In this document: positions 35,531 through 44,451 of the stretch, in pieces | How positions within the stretch are numbered: position 1 is the stretch's first letter | Layout of the letters: each line of letters opens with the position of its first letter | From: Adhaeribacter rhizoryzae | Lineage (GTDB): Bacteria > Bacteroidota > Bacteroidia > Cytophagales > Hymenobacteraceae | Length of the DNA stretch: 64,000 nt | Reading direction: 5' to 3' | NCBI RefSeq assembly: GCF_008629685.1 | Contig: NZ_VWSF01000028.1 | Location: forward strand, 1-64,000 | Translations under genes and position numbers: made by a program | Notes under the pieces: model-generated | Told to the model about the DNA's origin: nothing | The model's input: the letters and a program-made list of their open reading frames with translations, nothing else | The model's database searches: none

Positions 35531-35813
35531 AAAAATGGAGATACATTATTGTACACAATTATTACATATGAAGCTTATTCCTTTTGTCCGGCCAAATTCA
35601 ACTAACAATCGGAACTGGATTAACTAATATAGTATATATTAAGGATAAGTATAAAGATTAAGAAAGAGTATTTCACTCTTAGTTGCAGTTTCTTTTAGGC
35701 ACAAATAAAAGCTACTAGTAAAATATTAACAGGTTACTCACCTAAACGCGATCTTTGCGTAACTTCTTTTGATTCTAAACGGGAGAAAATACTAAGTGCC
35801 GCCACCACCAATA
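35531..35813. other. right flank of the AT-rich island
   Basis: A/T-rich, no gene or clear repeat supported. It would contain the promoter of the split gene, but no full TTTG/TAnnTTTG pair is visible. Confidence 0.4.
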
Positions 35814-35844
35814 AAAAAGGCCCTCTTTTACAGAAGGCCTTTTT
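35814..35844 (-). terminator. terminator of pdhC
   Basis: A 9-bp stem AAAAAGGCC with GGCCTTTTT, extended by a short imperfect inner stem, has a T-run on the minus strand. It lies 22 bases after the E2 stop. Confidence 0.8.
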
Positions 35845-35866
35845 ATTATGTTAATTTTGAAAAAAA

Positions 35867-37594
35867 TTAAACTAAAATCCGAATTGGATCTTCGAGTAAC
35901 TTCTTAAAGGTTTGCAGGAAGGCAGAACCAACGGCACCGTCTACCACGCGGTGGTCACAGCTTAAAGTTACTTTCATCAGGTTGCCAATCTGAATTTGAC
36001 CGTTCTTTACCACCGGCGTTTGTTTAATACCACCCACGGCCATAATACAAGCATCCGGCGGGTTAATAATGGCGGTAAATTCATCGATGCCAAACATACC
36101 CAGGTTCGAGATAGTAAAGGTATTACCTTCCCAATCGGATGGCTGTAATTTTTTGGTTTTGGCTTTGCCACCCAAATCTTTTACCTCGGCAGCAATCTGC
36201 GATAAAGTTTTCTGGTCGGCGTTGCGTACTACCGGTACTAATAAGCCTTCTTCTACGGCTACGGCTATACCAATATTTATGACATTGTTATAGCGTATTT
36301 TATCGCCTAACCAAGAAGAGTTTACGGCCGGATGTTGTTTCAGAGCGGCAGCAGCAGCTTTTACAACTAAGTCGTTAAACGATATTTTAACCGGGCTTAC
36401 TTCGTTCAGGCTGTTGCGGGCTTCAATGGCCTTATCCATGTCAATTTCCATGGTCAGGTAGAAGTGCGGCGCGGTAAATAAGCTTTCGGATAAACGCTTG
36501 GCAATAACTTTGCGCATTTGCGATACCGGCACTTCGGAGTATGGCGCACCGGTTGGCGCCGGAGCAGCGGCCGGCGTAGGTGCAGCTTGAGCAGGAGCAG
36601 CAGCAGGTTTAGCGGCCGGCACGAAGCTCTCTACATCTTTTACCACAATGCGGCCATTATCGCCGGAACCTTTTACCTGGCTTAAATCAATGCCTTTTTC
36701 TTCGGCCATTTTTTTGGCCAGCGGCGAAGCCAGAATGCGGCCACCGGTATTGGCCGATGCAGGGGCAGCTTGTTGTTGTCCTTGTCCGTTGGGGCCGGGT
36801 ACTTGTACATCTTTTGTTTCGGCGGGTGCGGCTTGTTCCTGTAACTGCGTATCGGTTTTTGAATTTTCGACGCGTGAATCAGCAATTTCGGATTCCTGGC
36901 GGTCGGCAGGTTGGGCACCACCTGTATTACCGTTCAGCAACTGCTGATAATCAGCACCAGCTTCGCCAATAATAGCCAATATGCCATCTACTTCCACTGC
37001 ATTACCGGCTTCTACCCCAATATATAACAAGGTGCCATCTTCGTACGACTCCAGCTCCATGGTAGCTTTATCAGTTTCCACTTCTGCTAAAATGTCACCG
37101 GATTTCACTTTATCGCCTACTTTTTTCTGCCACGACGCAATGGTTCCTTCGGTCATGGTGTCGCTCATTTTAGGCATCCGGATTACCGTAGCGTTTACAT
37201 TGGCCGCCGGGGCCTGGGTTGCTTGCGGTGCCGGAGCAGCCGCTGGTGCCTCCTGGCTCATGGCTTTCGCCGGTTCAGCCGCAGGAGCAGGTTGTTCGGC
37301 AGGCGCAGCAGCGCCGCCCCCTTGTGCCTGGTCCAGCAAGCCAGAAATATCTTCCCCTTCTTTACCAATAATGGCTAGTACGCCATCTACCGGAACCGAT
37401 TCTTTTTCTTTGGGACCAATATATAACAGGGTGCCATCTTCGTACGATTCCAGCTCCATGGTAGCTTTATCGGTTTCTACTTCTGCTAAGACGTCACCGG
37501 ATTTTACGGTATCTCCTACCTTCTTAAGCCAAGACGCAATTACACCCTCAGTCATGGTGTCACTCATCTTGGGCATTTTTATGATTTCAGCCAT
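35867..37594 (-). CDS. pdhC: pyruvate dehydrogenase E2 (dihydrolipoamide acetyltransferase)
   Basis: 575 residues. Two lipoyl domains have ETDKATMELE with lipoylated Lys43 and Lys176. Ala/Pro-rich linkers follow, then a peripheral subunit-binding domain RILASPLAKKMAEEKGIDL (about 287-325) and the catalytic domain with CDHRVVDGAVG near the end. It forms the core of the complex that makes acetyl-CoA from pyruvate. E1 and E3 genes are not adjacent. The two lipoyl segments are almost identical at DNA level, indicating duplication or conversion. ATG 37594. Confidence 0.94.
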   Translation of the reverse strand: MAEIIKMPKMSDTMTEGVIASWLKKVGDTVKSGDVLAEVETDKATMELESYEDGTLLYIGPKEKESVPVDGVLAIIGKEGEDISGLLDQAQGGGAAAPAEQPAPAAEPAKAMSQEAPAAAPAPQATQAPAANVNATVIRMPKMSDTMTEGTIASWQKKVGDKVKSGDILAEVETDKATMELESYEDGTLLYIGVEAGNAVEVDGILAIIGEAGADYQQLLNGNTGGAQPADRQESEIADSRVENSKTDTQLQEQAAPAETKDVQVPGPNGQGQQQAAPASANTGGRILASPLAKKMAEEKGIDLSQVKGSGDNGRIVVKDVESFVPAAKPAAAPAQAAPTPAAAPAPTGAPYSEVPVSQMRKVIAKRLSESLFTAPHFYLTMEIDMDKAIEARNSLNEVSPVKISFNDLVVKAAAAALKQHPAVNSSWLGDKIRYNNVINIGIAVAVEEGLLVPVVRNADQKTLSQIAAEVKDLGGKAKTKKLQPSDWEGNTFTISNLGMFGIDEFTAIINPPDACIMAVGGIKQTPVVKNGQIQIGNLMKVTLSCDHRVVDGAVGSAFLQTFKKLLEDPIRILV

Positions 37595-37880
37595 AAATAG
37601 TTCGTTTGAGGCTCAAAATTGATTTAAAATATTGAAATATCAAATACCAAAAAGATTTAAGATGCAATATATGAATTTAAAAACAGGATGAACCACCTAT
37701 ATCTGTTCTTACGGCACATCCGGTTTCGGGTATTAAGTAGTTTGTAAAGCTACTATTCAGGCACCAATAAATTTTGTTATTGCAGAGGTTCGCAGCTAAA
37801 ATTAAAGTTATTCTTTATTCTAGCAACTTAGCCGAATTAACTAACTGCTCTAATACAAGATTTTCTTTTAAATAATTTAA
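37595..37880. other. gene-free spacer upstream of pdhC
   Basis: AT-rich, no gene supported; it leads into the palindromic repeat copy at 37881. No confident promoter box found. Confidence 0.4.
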
Positions 37881-37975
37881 ATTAGTCTAAGGAGCCCACC
37901 CCTGTCATTCAGGAGGAAATTATTTGGTTGCCTACTAAATAGTTTCCTCCTGAATGACAGGAATGGGTTGCTTGA
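37881..37975. repeat. dispersed palindromic repeat, copy 1
   Basis: Arms CCTGTCATTCAGGAGGAAA (37901-37919) and its exact complement (37943-37961) extend inward with one mismatch to about 25 bp. The flanks ATTAGTC (left) and GGGTTGCTTGAAC-like (right) are also shared with copy 2 at 48834. Confidence 0.8.
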
Positions 37976-38025
37976 ACCTGTTGTTTAAATATTTGCATTA
38001 TTTCTTTTAACAAAAATCTTCTGAA

Positions 38026-38643
38026 TCATTCTCCCAGGTGGGCAATATCCATGTGGCGGTGCACCGAAAACATGCTGCCGGTATGGTGCAATATGTACAG
38101 GCAGAGGTTATGGTGCTCAAAAATATCCATACAATGCAGCGGGTAATTCAGCATTACGCACAAAAATATGCGCATGGCGCGGCCGTGCATACAAATTAAT
38201 ACGGTTTCTTCTTCGGGCCTGGATAATAAAAGATCCAGAAAGATGCGTTGCCGGGCAGCTACGTCTTCGGGGCTTTCGCCGCCTTCAATGCTTAAATGGC
38301 ATTCGCCTTCCTGCCACTTCTGCAAAACAGCAAAGTAAGAATGGTCGGTTTCGGGCGATACGTATGTGCCTTCGCGGTTGCCCCAGCAAATTTCGTTTAG
38401 CTCCGGGTGTTTTTCGTGCGGTATGCCTTTGTCTATAAACTTTTGTACCGATTGAATGCTCCGCTGTAAGGCCGAGGTGTATATTTTATCGAACGGAACA
38501 TCGTGGTAAGCTTCGTAAAAACGCTGCGCCTGCCACTGCCCGGTATTATTTAGCGACGAATCTACGCCACTGCCCTGAATAATACCCTGTAAGTTATAAT
38601 CGGTTTGGCCGTGCCGGAGCAGGTATATTTTTTTAGTACTCAA
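38026..38643 (-). CDS. histidine phosphatase family protein
   Basis: 205 residues with this start. RHGQTDYN holds the catalytic His11, and a second conserved RHG-like region ends in CMHGRAMR. Fold and length fit the phosphoglycerate mutase-like branch 1. Substrate unknown. Only TTG starts are available. TTG 38643 gives MSTKKIYLLRHG, the usual family N-terminus; TTG 38682 would add 13 residues. Divergent from the men cluster. Confidence 0.85.
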   Translation of the reverse strand: MSTKKIYLLRHGQTDYNLQGIIQGSGVDSSLNNTGQWQAQRFYEAYHDVPFDKIYTSALQRSIQSVQKFIDKGIPHEKHPELNEICWGNREGTYVSPETDHSYFAVLQKWQEGECHLSIEGGESPEDVAARQRIFLDLLLSRPEEETVLICMHGRAMRIFLCVMLNYPLHCMDIFEHHNLCLYILHHTGSMFSVHRHMDIAHLGE

Positions 38644-38702
38644 AATTGCTCTACTTTTGTTTTCGGCTACGAATTTAAGCAATAGAAGTTATTTTCTGGT
38701 TT

Positions 38703-38710
38703 TAAGTTTG
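38703..38710 (+). promoter_or_regulatory. -7 box upstream of the menaquinone cluster
   Basis: TAAGTTTG fits TAnnTTTG, 60 bases before the menI ATG. No clear -33 element. Confidence 0.4.
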
Positions 38711-38770
38711 CTTTTACCCCGAAAAGCAGGTTGTATTGAACCTTAAATATTCAGCCTAAACATTTCTGTT

Positions 38771-39196
38771 ATGTCTCCCGAGTCAGATAAGCTGCAACAG
38801 TTAAATGCGCTGTGTAAAAACACATTGGCCGAAGCATTAGGTATAGAAATTACCGAAGTTGGTCCTGATTTTTTGTGCGGTAAAATGCCCGTTGATCGCC
38901 GCACCCACCAGCCTTTTGGTATTTTACACGGCGGCGCCTCGGTAGCGCTCGCCGAAACGCTGGGCAGCATTGGCGCTTCTTTGTTAATAGATACCCAAAA
39001 GCAAAATTGTGTGGGTCTGGAAATTAATGCCAACCACGTTAAAGCCGTGCGCAACGGTTTTGTGCATGGTCGCGCAACTGCCCTGCACCTAGGCCGTAAA
39101 ACCCAGGTTTGGGAAATAAAAATAACCAACGATGCCGGCGACCTGGTTTGTATTAGCCGGTTAACGGTTGCGGTACTGGACCGGGCAAATAAATAA
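38771..39196 (+). CDS. menI: hotdog thioesterase, probably DHNA-CoA thioesterase
   Basis: 141 residues of the PaaI/MenI hotdog family. LHGGASVALAETLGSIGA is the catalytic helix region with Glu, and CVGLEINANHVKAVRNG the next strand. It starts the menaquinone cluster, 65 bases before menF, which supports hydrolysis of 1,4-dihydroxy-2-naphthoyl-CoA. From sequence alone another aromatic acyl-CoA is possible. In contrast to the thioesterase at 14.2 kb, this one is complete. Confidence 0.82.
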   Translation: MSPESDKLQQLNALCKNTLAEALGIEITEVGPDFLCGKMPVDRRTHQPFGILHGGASVALAETLGSIGASLLIDTQKQNCVGLEINANHVKAVRNGFVHGRATALHLGRKTQVWEIKITNDAGDLVCISRLTVAVLDRANK

Positions 39197-39261
39197 GTAC
39201 CATTACTAAAATATTGCCGGTAACCAGGTTAGCCACAAAATAATATTGCAGCAGATTTTAA

Positions 39262-40476
39262 GTGACCTTAGAAGGAGATTATAAGTATACATTAGAAGCT
39301 TTATTTGCCACGGCAGTGCGGTTTAACTTGCCCGTAGCGGTTTGGCGCTTGCCCGATACTGCCGAAATAAAATTATGTGTTTCGTTGCGCGGGGTGCAAA
39401 CGCTGGCCACGGTGCCTCAATTGGAGGGCGGCCTTTCGGGTTTTGCCTTTTACCCTTTCCAGGTTACCCATACCAATCCGGCCGCTTTTATTAATGCCGA
39501 TATTACTTTCAGCAGCTTATCTTCTAAACTTAAATTTAATTTTAAGCTAAACGAAAATCCCGAATATGTGGCGCTGGTAAAACGCTTGCAGGATTATTTT
39601 CTGAAAATAAAAAATACCCGGCCGGCCACTACCTGGCACGTAAACCGCCATGCCTTACCCGCCGAAACCAACAAAACGGATTTTATGGCGGTGGTAACAA
39701 AAGCTATTCAGGCCATAGAAGCAGGAATATTCGAGAAAGTAGTGCTGTCGCGGGCCAAAGCATACCCCTTAGAAACCGACTTTAACGTGTTACAGGGTTT
39801 TTGCCAGCTACAGGATAAATATAAAAACGCTTTCGTGTCGCTGGTGTCTATTCCGGAAGTGGGTACCTGGATGGGCGCCTCGCCCGAAATATTGGTGCAA
39901 ATAAATAATAAAAAAGTTTTTAAAACCGTAGCGCTGGCGGGTACCCAACCGTTACCACCCGAAACCAATCCGGCTAAAGCCCGCTGGGGCCAGAAAGAAA
40001 TAGAAGAGCAATCGATGGTGGAACGTTATATTTTAAATTGTTTTAAAAGCATCCGTTTGCGCGAATACGTCGAGGCCGGTCCCCGTACCGTGGTAGCCGG
40101 CAATTTAATGCACCTGCGCACCGATTTTACGGTAGATATGAACCAGGTACCATTTCCGAAGTTAGGCTCCGATATGCTCATGTTGCTGCACCCCACTTCG
40201 GCGGTATGCGGCATGCCCAAAGAACCGGCTACTAATTTTATTTACCAGCACGAAGGCTACGACCGCTCCTACTACAGCGGCTTTCTGGGACCAGTGCAGG
40301 TAGATGGCGAGTCGCATATTTTTGTAAACCTGCGCTGTTTGCAGCTCTTCGAAGATTTGGCTTTATTATATGCGGGTGCTGGCATTACCGCCGAATCGGA
40401 ACCCGAAAAAGAGTGGCAGGAAACCAAACTTAAAATGGAAACCATACGGGGCATAATGGTAAAGAAAACAAAATGA
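39262..40476 (+). CDS. menF: isochorismate synthase
   Basis: 404 residues of the chorismate-binding superfamily; it converts chorismate to isochorismate, the first step of menaquinone synthesis. KVVLSRAK holds the general base Lys, ALAGTQPLPP the conserved loop, and LHPTSAVCGMPK with GYDRSYYSGFLGP the C-terminal Mg and substrate region. The start is GTG at 39262. Its TGA overlaps the menD ATG as ATGA. Confidence 0.92.
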   Translation: MTLEGDYKYTLEALFATAVRFNLPVAVWRLPDTAEIKLCVSLRGVQTLATVPQLEGGLSGFAFYPFQVTHTNPAAFINADITFSSLSSKLKFNFKLNENPEYVALVKRLQDYFLKIKNTRPATTWHVNRHALPAETNKTDFMAVVTKAIQAIEAGIFEKVVLSRAKAYPLETDFNVLQGFCQLQDKYKNAFVSLVSIPEVGTWMGASPEILVQINNKKVFKTVALAGTQPLPPETNPAKARWGQKEIEEQSMVERYILNCFKSIRLREYVEAGPRTVVAGNLMHLRTDFTVDMNQVPFPKLGSDMLMLLHPTSAVCGMPKEPATNFIYQHEGYDRSYYSGFLGPVQVDGESHIFVNLRCLQLFEDLALLYAGAGITAESEPEKEWQETKLKMETIRGIMVKKTK

Positions 40477-42170
40477 ATTTACAGGCGGTTTTTAATATTG
40501 CGGAAATTTGCGCCCAATGGGGTGTACAGCAGGTAGTACTTTCGCCGGGGTCGCGGTGCGCGCCTTTAACGCTGGCTTTTGCTCGGCACCCTAAAATTCA
40601 GGTAAGAACAATATCGGACGAGCGCGCCGCCGCTTTTATTGGCTTAGGCATAGCGCTTACAACTCGCCGCCCGGTAGTTTTGGTTTGCACCTCCGGTACC
40701 GCTGCTTTAAACTACGCCCCTGCTGTAGCCGAAGCTTTTTACCAGCAAGTACCTTTACTCGTGATTACCGCCGACCGCCCAGCTGAGTGGATTGACCAAC
40801 TGGATGGGCAAACTATCCGGCAGGAAAATATTTACGGCCGCCATATTAAAAAGAGTTTTTCTTTTCCTTCGGAAGGCGAATATGCGGATGCTATCTGGTA
40901 CGGCCAGAGAATGCTTTCTGAAGCTTTATTGGAAACCGAGGCTTACCCGCCGGGCCCTGTGCATATAAACGTGCCGCTACGCGAGCCTTTTTACCCGAAA
41001 CCAGATGAGCCGATACATTTTGAAAAAAATGTAAAAGTTATCCGGGAGTTGCCAAACGCCTACGAGTTATCTTCTTCTCAAATTAACTTATTAAAATTTG
41101 CCAGCGCTGGTTATCAGAAAATATTAGTATTAGCGGGTCAGGGCCCGTATGAGGAAGAATTGGTGCAGGCACTACAAGCTTTTGCCCGCAACACCGGCGC
41201 GGTAATTGTAGCCGATGTTATCGCTAACCTGCACGAAATACCGGGCGTTTGCCGCTACCAGGATATTTACTTAGCGGGTAAAAATACGCCGGCTGCGCAA
41301 GATCTCCAGCCCGATTTACTCATTACCTTCGGCTTATCTAATATTTCTAAAAACTTAAAATTATTTTTAAGAGCTTATCCGCCCCAGGCGCATTGGCACC
41401 TGCAACCCGCCGGTACCGTAGCCGATCCTTTTCAATCGCTTACCCAAATAATAAGAACTACTCCCTTAAGTTTCTTTAGCGCCTTACGTGGTACGCATTA
41501 CCGGGCAATCAGAAATTATCGGCACATTTGGCAACAACAGGAAAAGCAGGCAAATGTATATTTAAAGGAATTCCTGCACCAACCAGTTTTTAATGAATTT
41601 ACGGGTTACTTCCAGGTAATCAATAATTTGCCGCAAAATGTTAATTTGCACTTAGCCAATAGCATGGCCGTGCGGTATGCCAATATTATTGGCCTGAAAC
41701 CCCAGCAGCAGGTAGTGGTTTTTGCCAACCGGGGTACCAGCGGCATCGATGGTTGCACCAGTACGGCGGTTGGTTCGGCCCTTAGCTCGGCTAATTTAAC
41801 AATACTTATTACCGGCGACTTAGCTTTCTTTTACGACCGCAATGGTTTGTGGCATAATTATTTACCCCCAAACTTAAGAATTGTACTTTTAAATAACCAG
41901 GGTGGCGGCATTTTCCGGCTGATAGATGGCCCGCGGCAACAACCCGAATTAGCCGAGTTCTTCGAAACCCACCAAGCCCTTAATGCGGAGCAAACGGCTA
42001 AAGACTTTAAAATGGCTTATTTTCCCTGCCGCAACTTACCCGAATTAACCAATCAACTGCCTCATTTTTGGCAAGCCGGCCCCGGCATTCTCGAAATATT
42101 CACGAGCAGTCCGGAGAATGCCGACTTTTTTAATGCTTTTAAGCAAGGTCCCCCGTTTAAAATAACTTAA
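40473..42170 (+). CDS. menD: SEPHCHC synthase
   Basis: 565 residues, ThDP-dependent. It joins 2-oxoglutarate to isochorismate. SPGSRCAPLTLAFA near residue 24 and ISDERAAAFIGLG with the catalytic Glu near 50 lie in the N-terminal domain. RGTSGIDGCTSTAVG and ITGDLAFFYDRNG with NNQGGGIFR form the ThDP-diphosphate site. Translationally coupled to menF by ATGA. Confidence 0.95.
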   Translation: MNLQAVFNIAEICAQWGVQQVVLSPGSRCAPLTLAFARHPKIQVRTISDERAAAFIGLGIALTTRRPVVLVCTSGTAALNYAPAVAEAFYQQVPLLVITADRPAEWIDQLDGQTIRQENIYGRHIKKSFSFPSEGEYADAIWYGQRMLSEALLETEAYPPGPVHINVPLREPFYPKPDEPIHFEKNVKVIRELPNAYELSSSQINLLKFASAGYQKILVLAGQGPYEEELVQALQAFARNTGAVIVADVIANLHEIPGVCRYQDIYLAGKNTPAAQDLQPDLLITFGLSNISKNLKLFLRAYPPQAHWHLQPAGTVADPFQSLTQIIRTTPLSFFSALRGTHYRAIRNYRHIWQQQEKQANVYLKEFLHQPVFNEFTGYFQVINNLPQNVNLHLANSMAVRYANIIGLKPQQQVVVFANRGTSGIDGCTSTAVGSALSSANLTILITGDLAFFYDRNGLWHNYLPPNLRIVLLNNQGGGIFRLIDGPRQQPELAEFFETHQALNAEQTAKDFKMAYFPCRNLPELTNQLPHFWQAGPGILEIFTSSPENADFFNAFKQGPPFKIT

Positions 42171-42253
42171 CACCTAAAATAAACTCATTTTTTAAGTCCT
42201 AAGTTTTATGCGAATCGTATAAAATTAAAAAGGTTACATAAAATATTGAGGCT

Positions 42254-42691
42254 ATGGAGTTAACGCATCGTATTGGCCACTGGGCCGACACCCATCACCC
42301 AGCCTGGCTCGACCTGATTCGCATGGGATTAGGCACTTTTATTTTATTTAAAGGCTTGGTATTTATCAGCGATATTAGTGTTTTAGAAAGATTGCTGATA
42401 AATATTAACCTCGACTGGTCTTCTTTTATTTTCGCACATTACATTGCTTTTGCGCATTTGGTGGGCGGCATTCTAATAGCTTTGGGCTTAGTAACCCGTG
42501 CGGCTATTTTATTTCAGCTTCCTATTTTACTGGGCGCTGTGCTCTTCGTGCATTCCGATGAAAGCTTGCGTTCCATTAACACCGAGTGGTGGGTTTCGGC
42601 CCTTACCCTTTTCTTGTTAATTGTATTTTTTATTTACGGTTCGGGGCCCTGGTCTTTGGACCAATACATGCGCACGCATCGGGAGCGGTAA
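42254..42691 (+). CDS. DoxX family membrane protein 1
   Basis: 145 residues with four hydrophobic segments, a DoxX-like small membrane protein. MELTHRIGHWADTHHPAWLDLIRMGLG leads into helix 1, HYIAFAHLVGGILIALGLVTR is the family core, and GSGPWSLDQYM ends it. Paralogous to the next gene. Both lie between menD and menB in the same direction, which suggests a link to quinone-dependent oxidation; this is inference. Confidence 0.82.
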   Translation: MELTHRIGHWADTHHPAWLDLIRMGLGTFILFKGLVFISDISVLERLLININLDWSSFIFAHYIAFAHLVGGILIALGLVTRAAILFQLPILLGAVLFVHSDESLRSINTEWWVSALTLFLLIVFFIYGSGPWSLDQYMRTHRER

Positions 42692-42760
42692 AGTCAGTCT
42701 TAGTTTTTAAAGGCTGCAATGACTTAGCGTTTTGGTTTTCAGTTTCAAAAGAGCAGATCA

Positions 42761-43255
42761 ATGGAATTATCACAAAGAATTGGTAATTGGTCGGAAAGCC
42801 ATCCGGCCTGGATGGATGTTTTCCGGATGGCATTAGGTATTTTTCTGGTAGGCAAAGGCATCACCTTTATTAACGACATTTGGGCACTGCAACGGCTGCT
42901 GCAAAATGTAAACATCGACTGGAACTCCCTGCAACTGGCATATATTATTGCCTTTATACACATTATTGGTGGCTTATTAATAGCTATTGGTTTCCAAACC
43001 CGCATGGCCGCGCTTTTTCAAATTCCCATTCTCATTGGTGCAGTATTTTTTATCTGGCCTGGCTTTACATCCGATAATATTAACCAAATGGTACCGGGTG
43101 GTGTGTTGTTTGTATGGTCCGCCGTAGATACATCGGTTGTAACTGTTGAATGGTGGATTTCAGTAGCAACTTTAGTATTGCTCGTAATTTTCCTGATTAT
43201 TGGTTCCGGCCCTTGGTCTGTGGATCATTACATTAAATCTTATGAGGAGGAATAA
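42761..43255 (+). CDS. DoxX family membrane protein 2
   Basis: 164 residues, clearly a paralogue of the preceding gene: MELSQRIGNW, AFIHIIGGLLIAIGFQTR and GSGPWSVDHYI match segment by segment. It has an extra loop of about 19 residues (FTSDNINQMVPGGVLFVWSA) between the last two helices. The pair fits a tandem duplication with later divergence. A strong terminator follows, so menB has its own promoter. Confidence 0.82.
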   Translation: MELSQRIGNWSESHPAWMDVFRMALGIFLVGKGITFINDIWALQRLLQNVNIDWNSLQLAYIIAFIHIIGGLLIAIGFQTRMAALFQIPILIGAVFFIWPGFTSDNINQMVPGGVLFVWSAVDTSVVTVEWWISVATLVLLVIFLIIGSGPWSVDHYIKSYEEE

Positions 43256-43328
43256 AATTTAATTATTTAAACCCCTAATTAAAAACAGATCAAACCCATT
43301 ATTTTTTTTTTGTTTTAAAAAAATGCCT

Positions 43329-43358
43329 AAAAAACACGAAGCTATCTTCGTGTTTTTT
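43329..43358. terminator. terminator after the second doxX
   Basis: A 13-bp perfect stem, AAAAAACACGAAG with its complement, has loop CTAT and A/T tracts on both sides. Confidence 0.85.
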
Positions 43359-43407
43359 GTTTTAAGGGCAAATTCAGCCCCTATTTTTATTTTTACGTAA
43401 GATGCTC

Positions 43408-43415
43408 TACCTTCG
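43408..43415 (+). promoter_or_regulatory. -7-like box of menB
   Basis: TACCTTCG differs from TAnnTTTG by one base, 33 bases before the ATG and right after the doxX terminator. Confidence 0.35.
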
Positions 43416-43447
43416 AATCCCAAAAAATTAACCTTACAAGCTAAATT

Positions 43448-44272
43448 ATGGAGTTAAAATACCCCTGGCAAACCTTAAAAGACTATAAAGAAATATTATT
43501 TCAGCAATACAACGGCATTGCCCGCATTAGCATTAACCGGCCCGAAAAACATAACGCCTTTACGCCTTTAACGGTGCAGGAAATGAGCGAAGCGATGGAG
43601 CTGGCGCGTCAGAATCCGGAAATTGGCGTAATAATTTTATCTGGCGAAGGGGGTCGTGCCTTTTGCAGCGGCGGCGACCAGAGTGTGCGGGGCCACGGTG
43701 GTTATATTGGCGAAGATACCGTACCGCGCCTGAACGTGCTGGATTTACAAATGCAAATCCGGCGAATTCCGAAGCCAGTGGTAGCCATGGTTGCGGGTTG
43801 GGCCATTGGGGGCGGCCACGTGCTGCACGTGGTCTGCGATTTAACCGTTGCCGCCGATAATGCCCGTTTCGGACAAACCGGCCCAAATGTTGGCTCTTTC
43901 GATGGTGGCTTTGGCGCTTCTTACCTGGCCCGGATTGTGGGGCAGAAAAAAGCCCGCGAAATTTGGTATTTATGCGACCAGTACGATGCGCAGGATGCCT
44001 TGCAAATGGGTTTGGTAAATAAAGTGGTGCCTTTAGAATTGCTGGAAGAAACTACCGTGGCCTGGTGCCAGAAAATATTGGAGAAAAGCCCCATGGCATT
44101 GCGTATGCTCAAATCGGCTTTTAACGCTGAACTTGATGGGCAGGCGGGTATTCAGGAACTTGCCGGCAACGCGACCCTCCTCTATTATTTAACCGAAGAA
44201 GCCAAAGAAGGTAAAAATGCTTTCCTCGAAAAACGCAAACCCGACTTCTCAAAATATCCGAAATTCCCGTAG
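43448..44272 (+). CDS. menB: 1,4-dihydroxy-2-naphthoyl-CoA synthase
   Basis: 274 residues, crotonase fold. It closes the naphthoate ring from o-succinylbenzoyl-CoA. [12 protein letters not shown] near residue 75 and [20 protein letters not shown] form the oxyanion hole. [16 protein letters not shown] and [12 protein letters not shown] are the MenB-specific parts, and the C-terminus [13 protein letters not shown] is typical. The spacer to menE is wholly repeat C. Confidence 0.96.
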   Translation: MELKYPWQTLKDYKEILFQQYNGIARISINRPEKHNAFTPLTVQEMSEAMELARQNPEIGVIILSGEGGRAFCSGGDQSVRGHGGYIGEDTVPRLNVLDLQMQIRRIPKPVVAMVAGWAIGGGHVLHVVCDLTVAADNARFGQTGPNVGSFDGGFGASYLARIVGQKKAREIWYLCDQYDAQDALQMGLVNKVVPLELLEETTVAWCQKILEKSPMALRMLKSAFNAELDGQAGIQELAGNATLLYYLTEEAKEGKNAFLEKRKPDFSKYPKFP

Positions 44273-44451
44273 GTTCGTTATTCGTTAATCGTTGTTCGTT
44301 ATTCGATTCTTATATCCTGGCTGGTGTTTTCAACGGCCAGCCAGGCAACTTAAAAAATTGCGTCCTGTATTATTTATAAATCTACTTTTTGCTCCTTCCA
44401 TAAATATATATAAGAGAACGAACAACGATTAACGAACAACGACTAACGAAA
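44273..44451. repeat. heptad inverted-repeat element C
   Basis: It spans exactly menB stop to menE start. A 20-bp perfect inverted repeat, TTCGTTAATCGTTGTTCGTT (44281-44300) and complement (44417-44436), is built from 7-base units of type TTCGTTA/ATCGTTG, with more units outside it. The middle carries another hairpin, CCTGGCTGG with CCAGCCAGG (44316-44345). Confidence 0.85.

Noticed and set aside
43393-43425. tRNA-like stretch on the minus strand (GGATTCGAAGGTAGAGCATCT)
   Set aside because: It resembles a D-arm, but no acceptor stem, anticodon arm or T-arm follows. The same bases fit a near -7 box (TACCTTCG) for menB.
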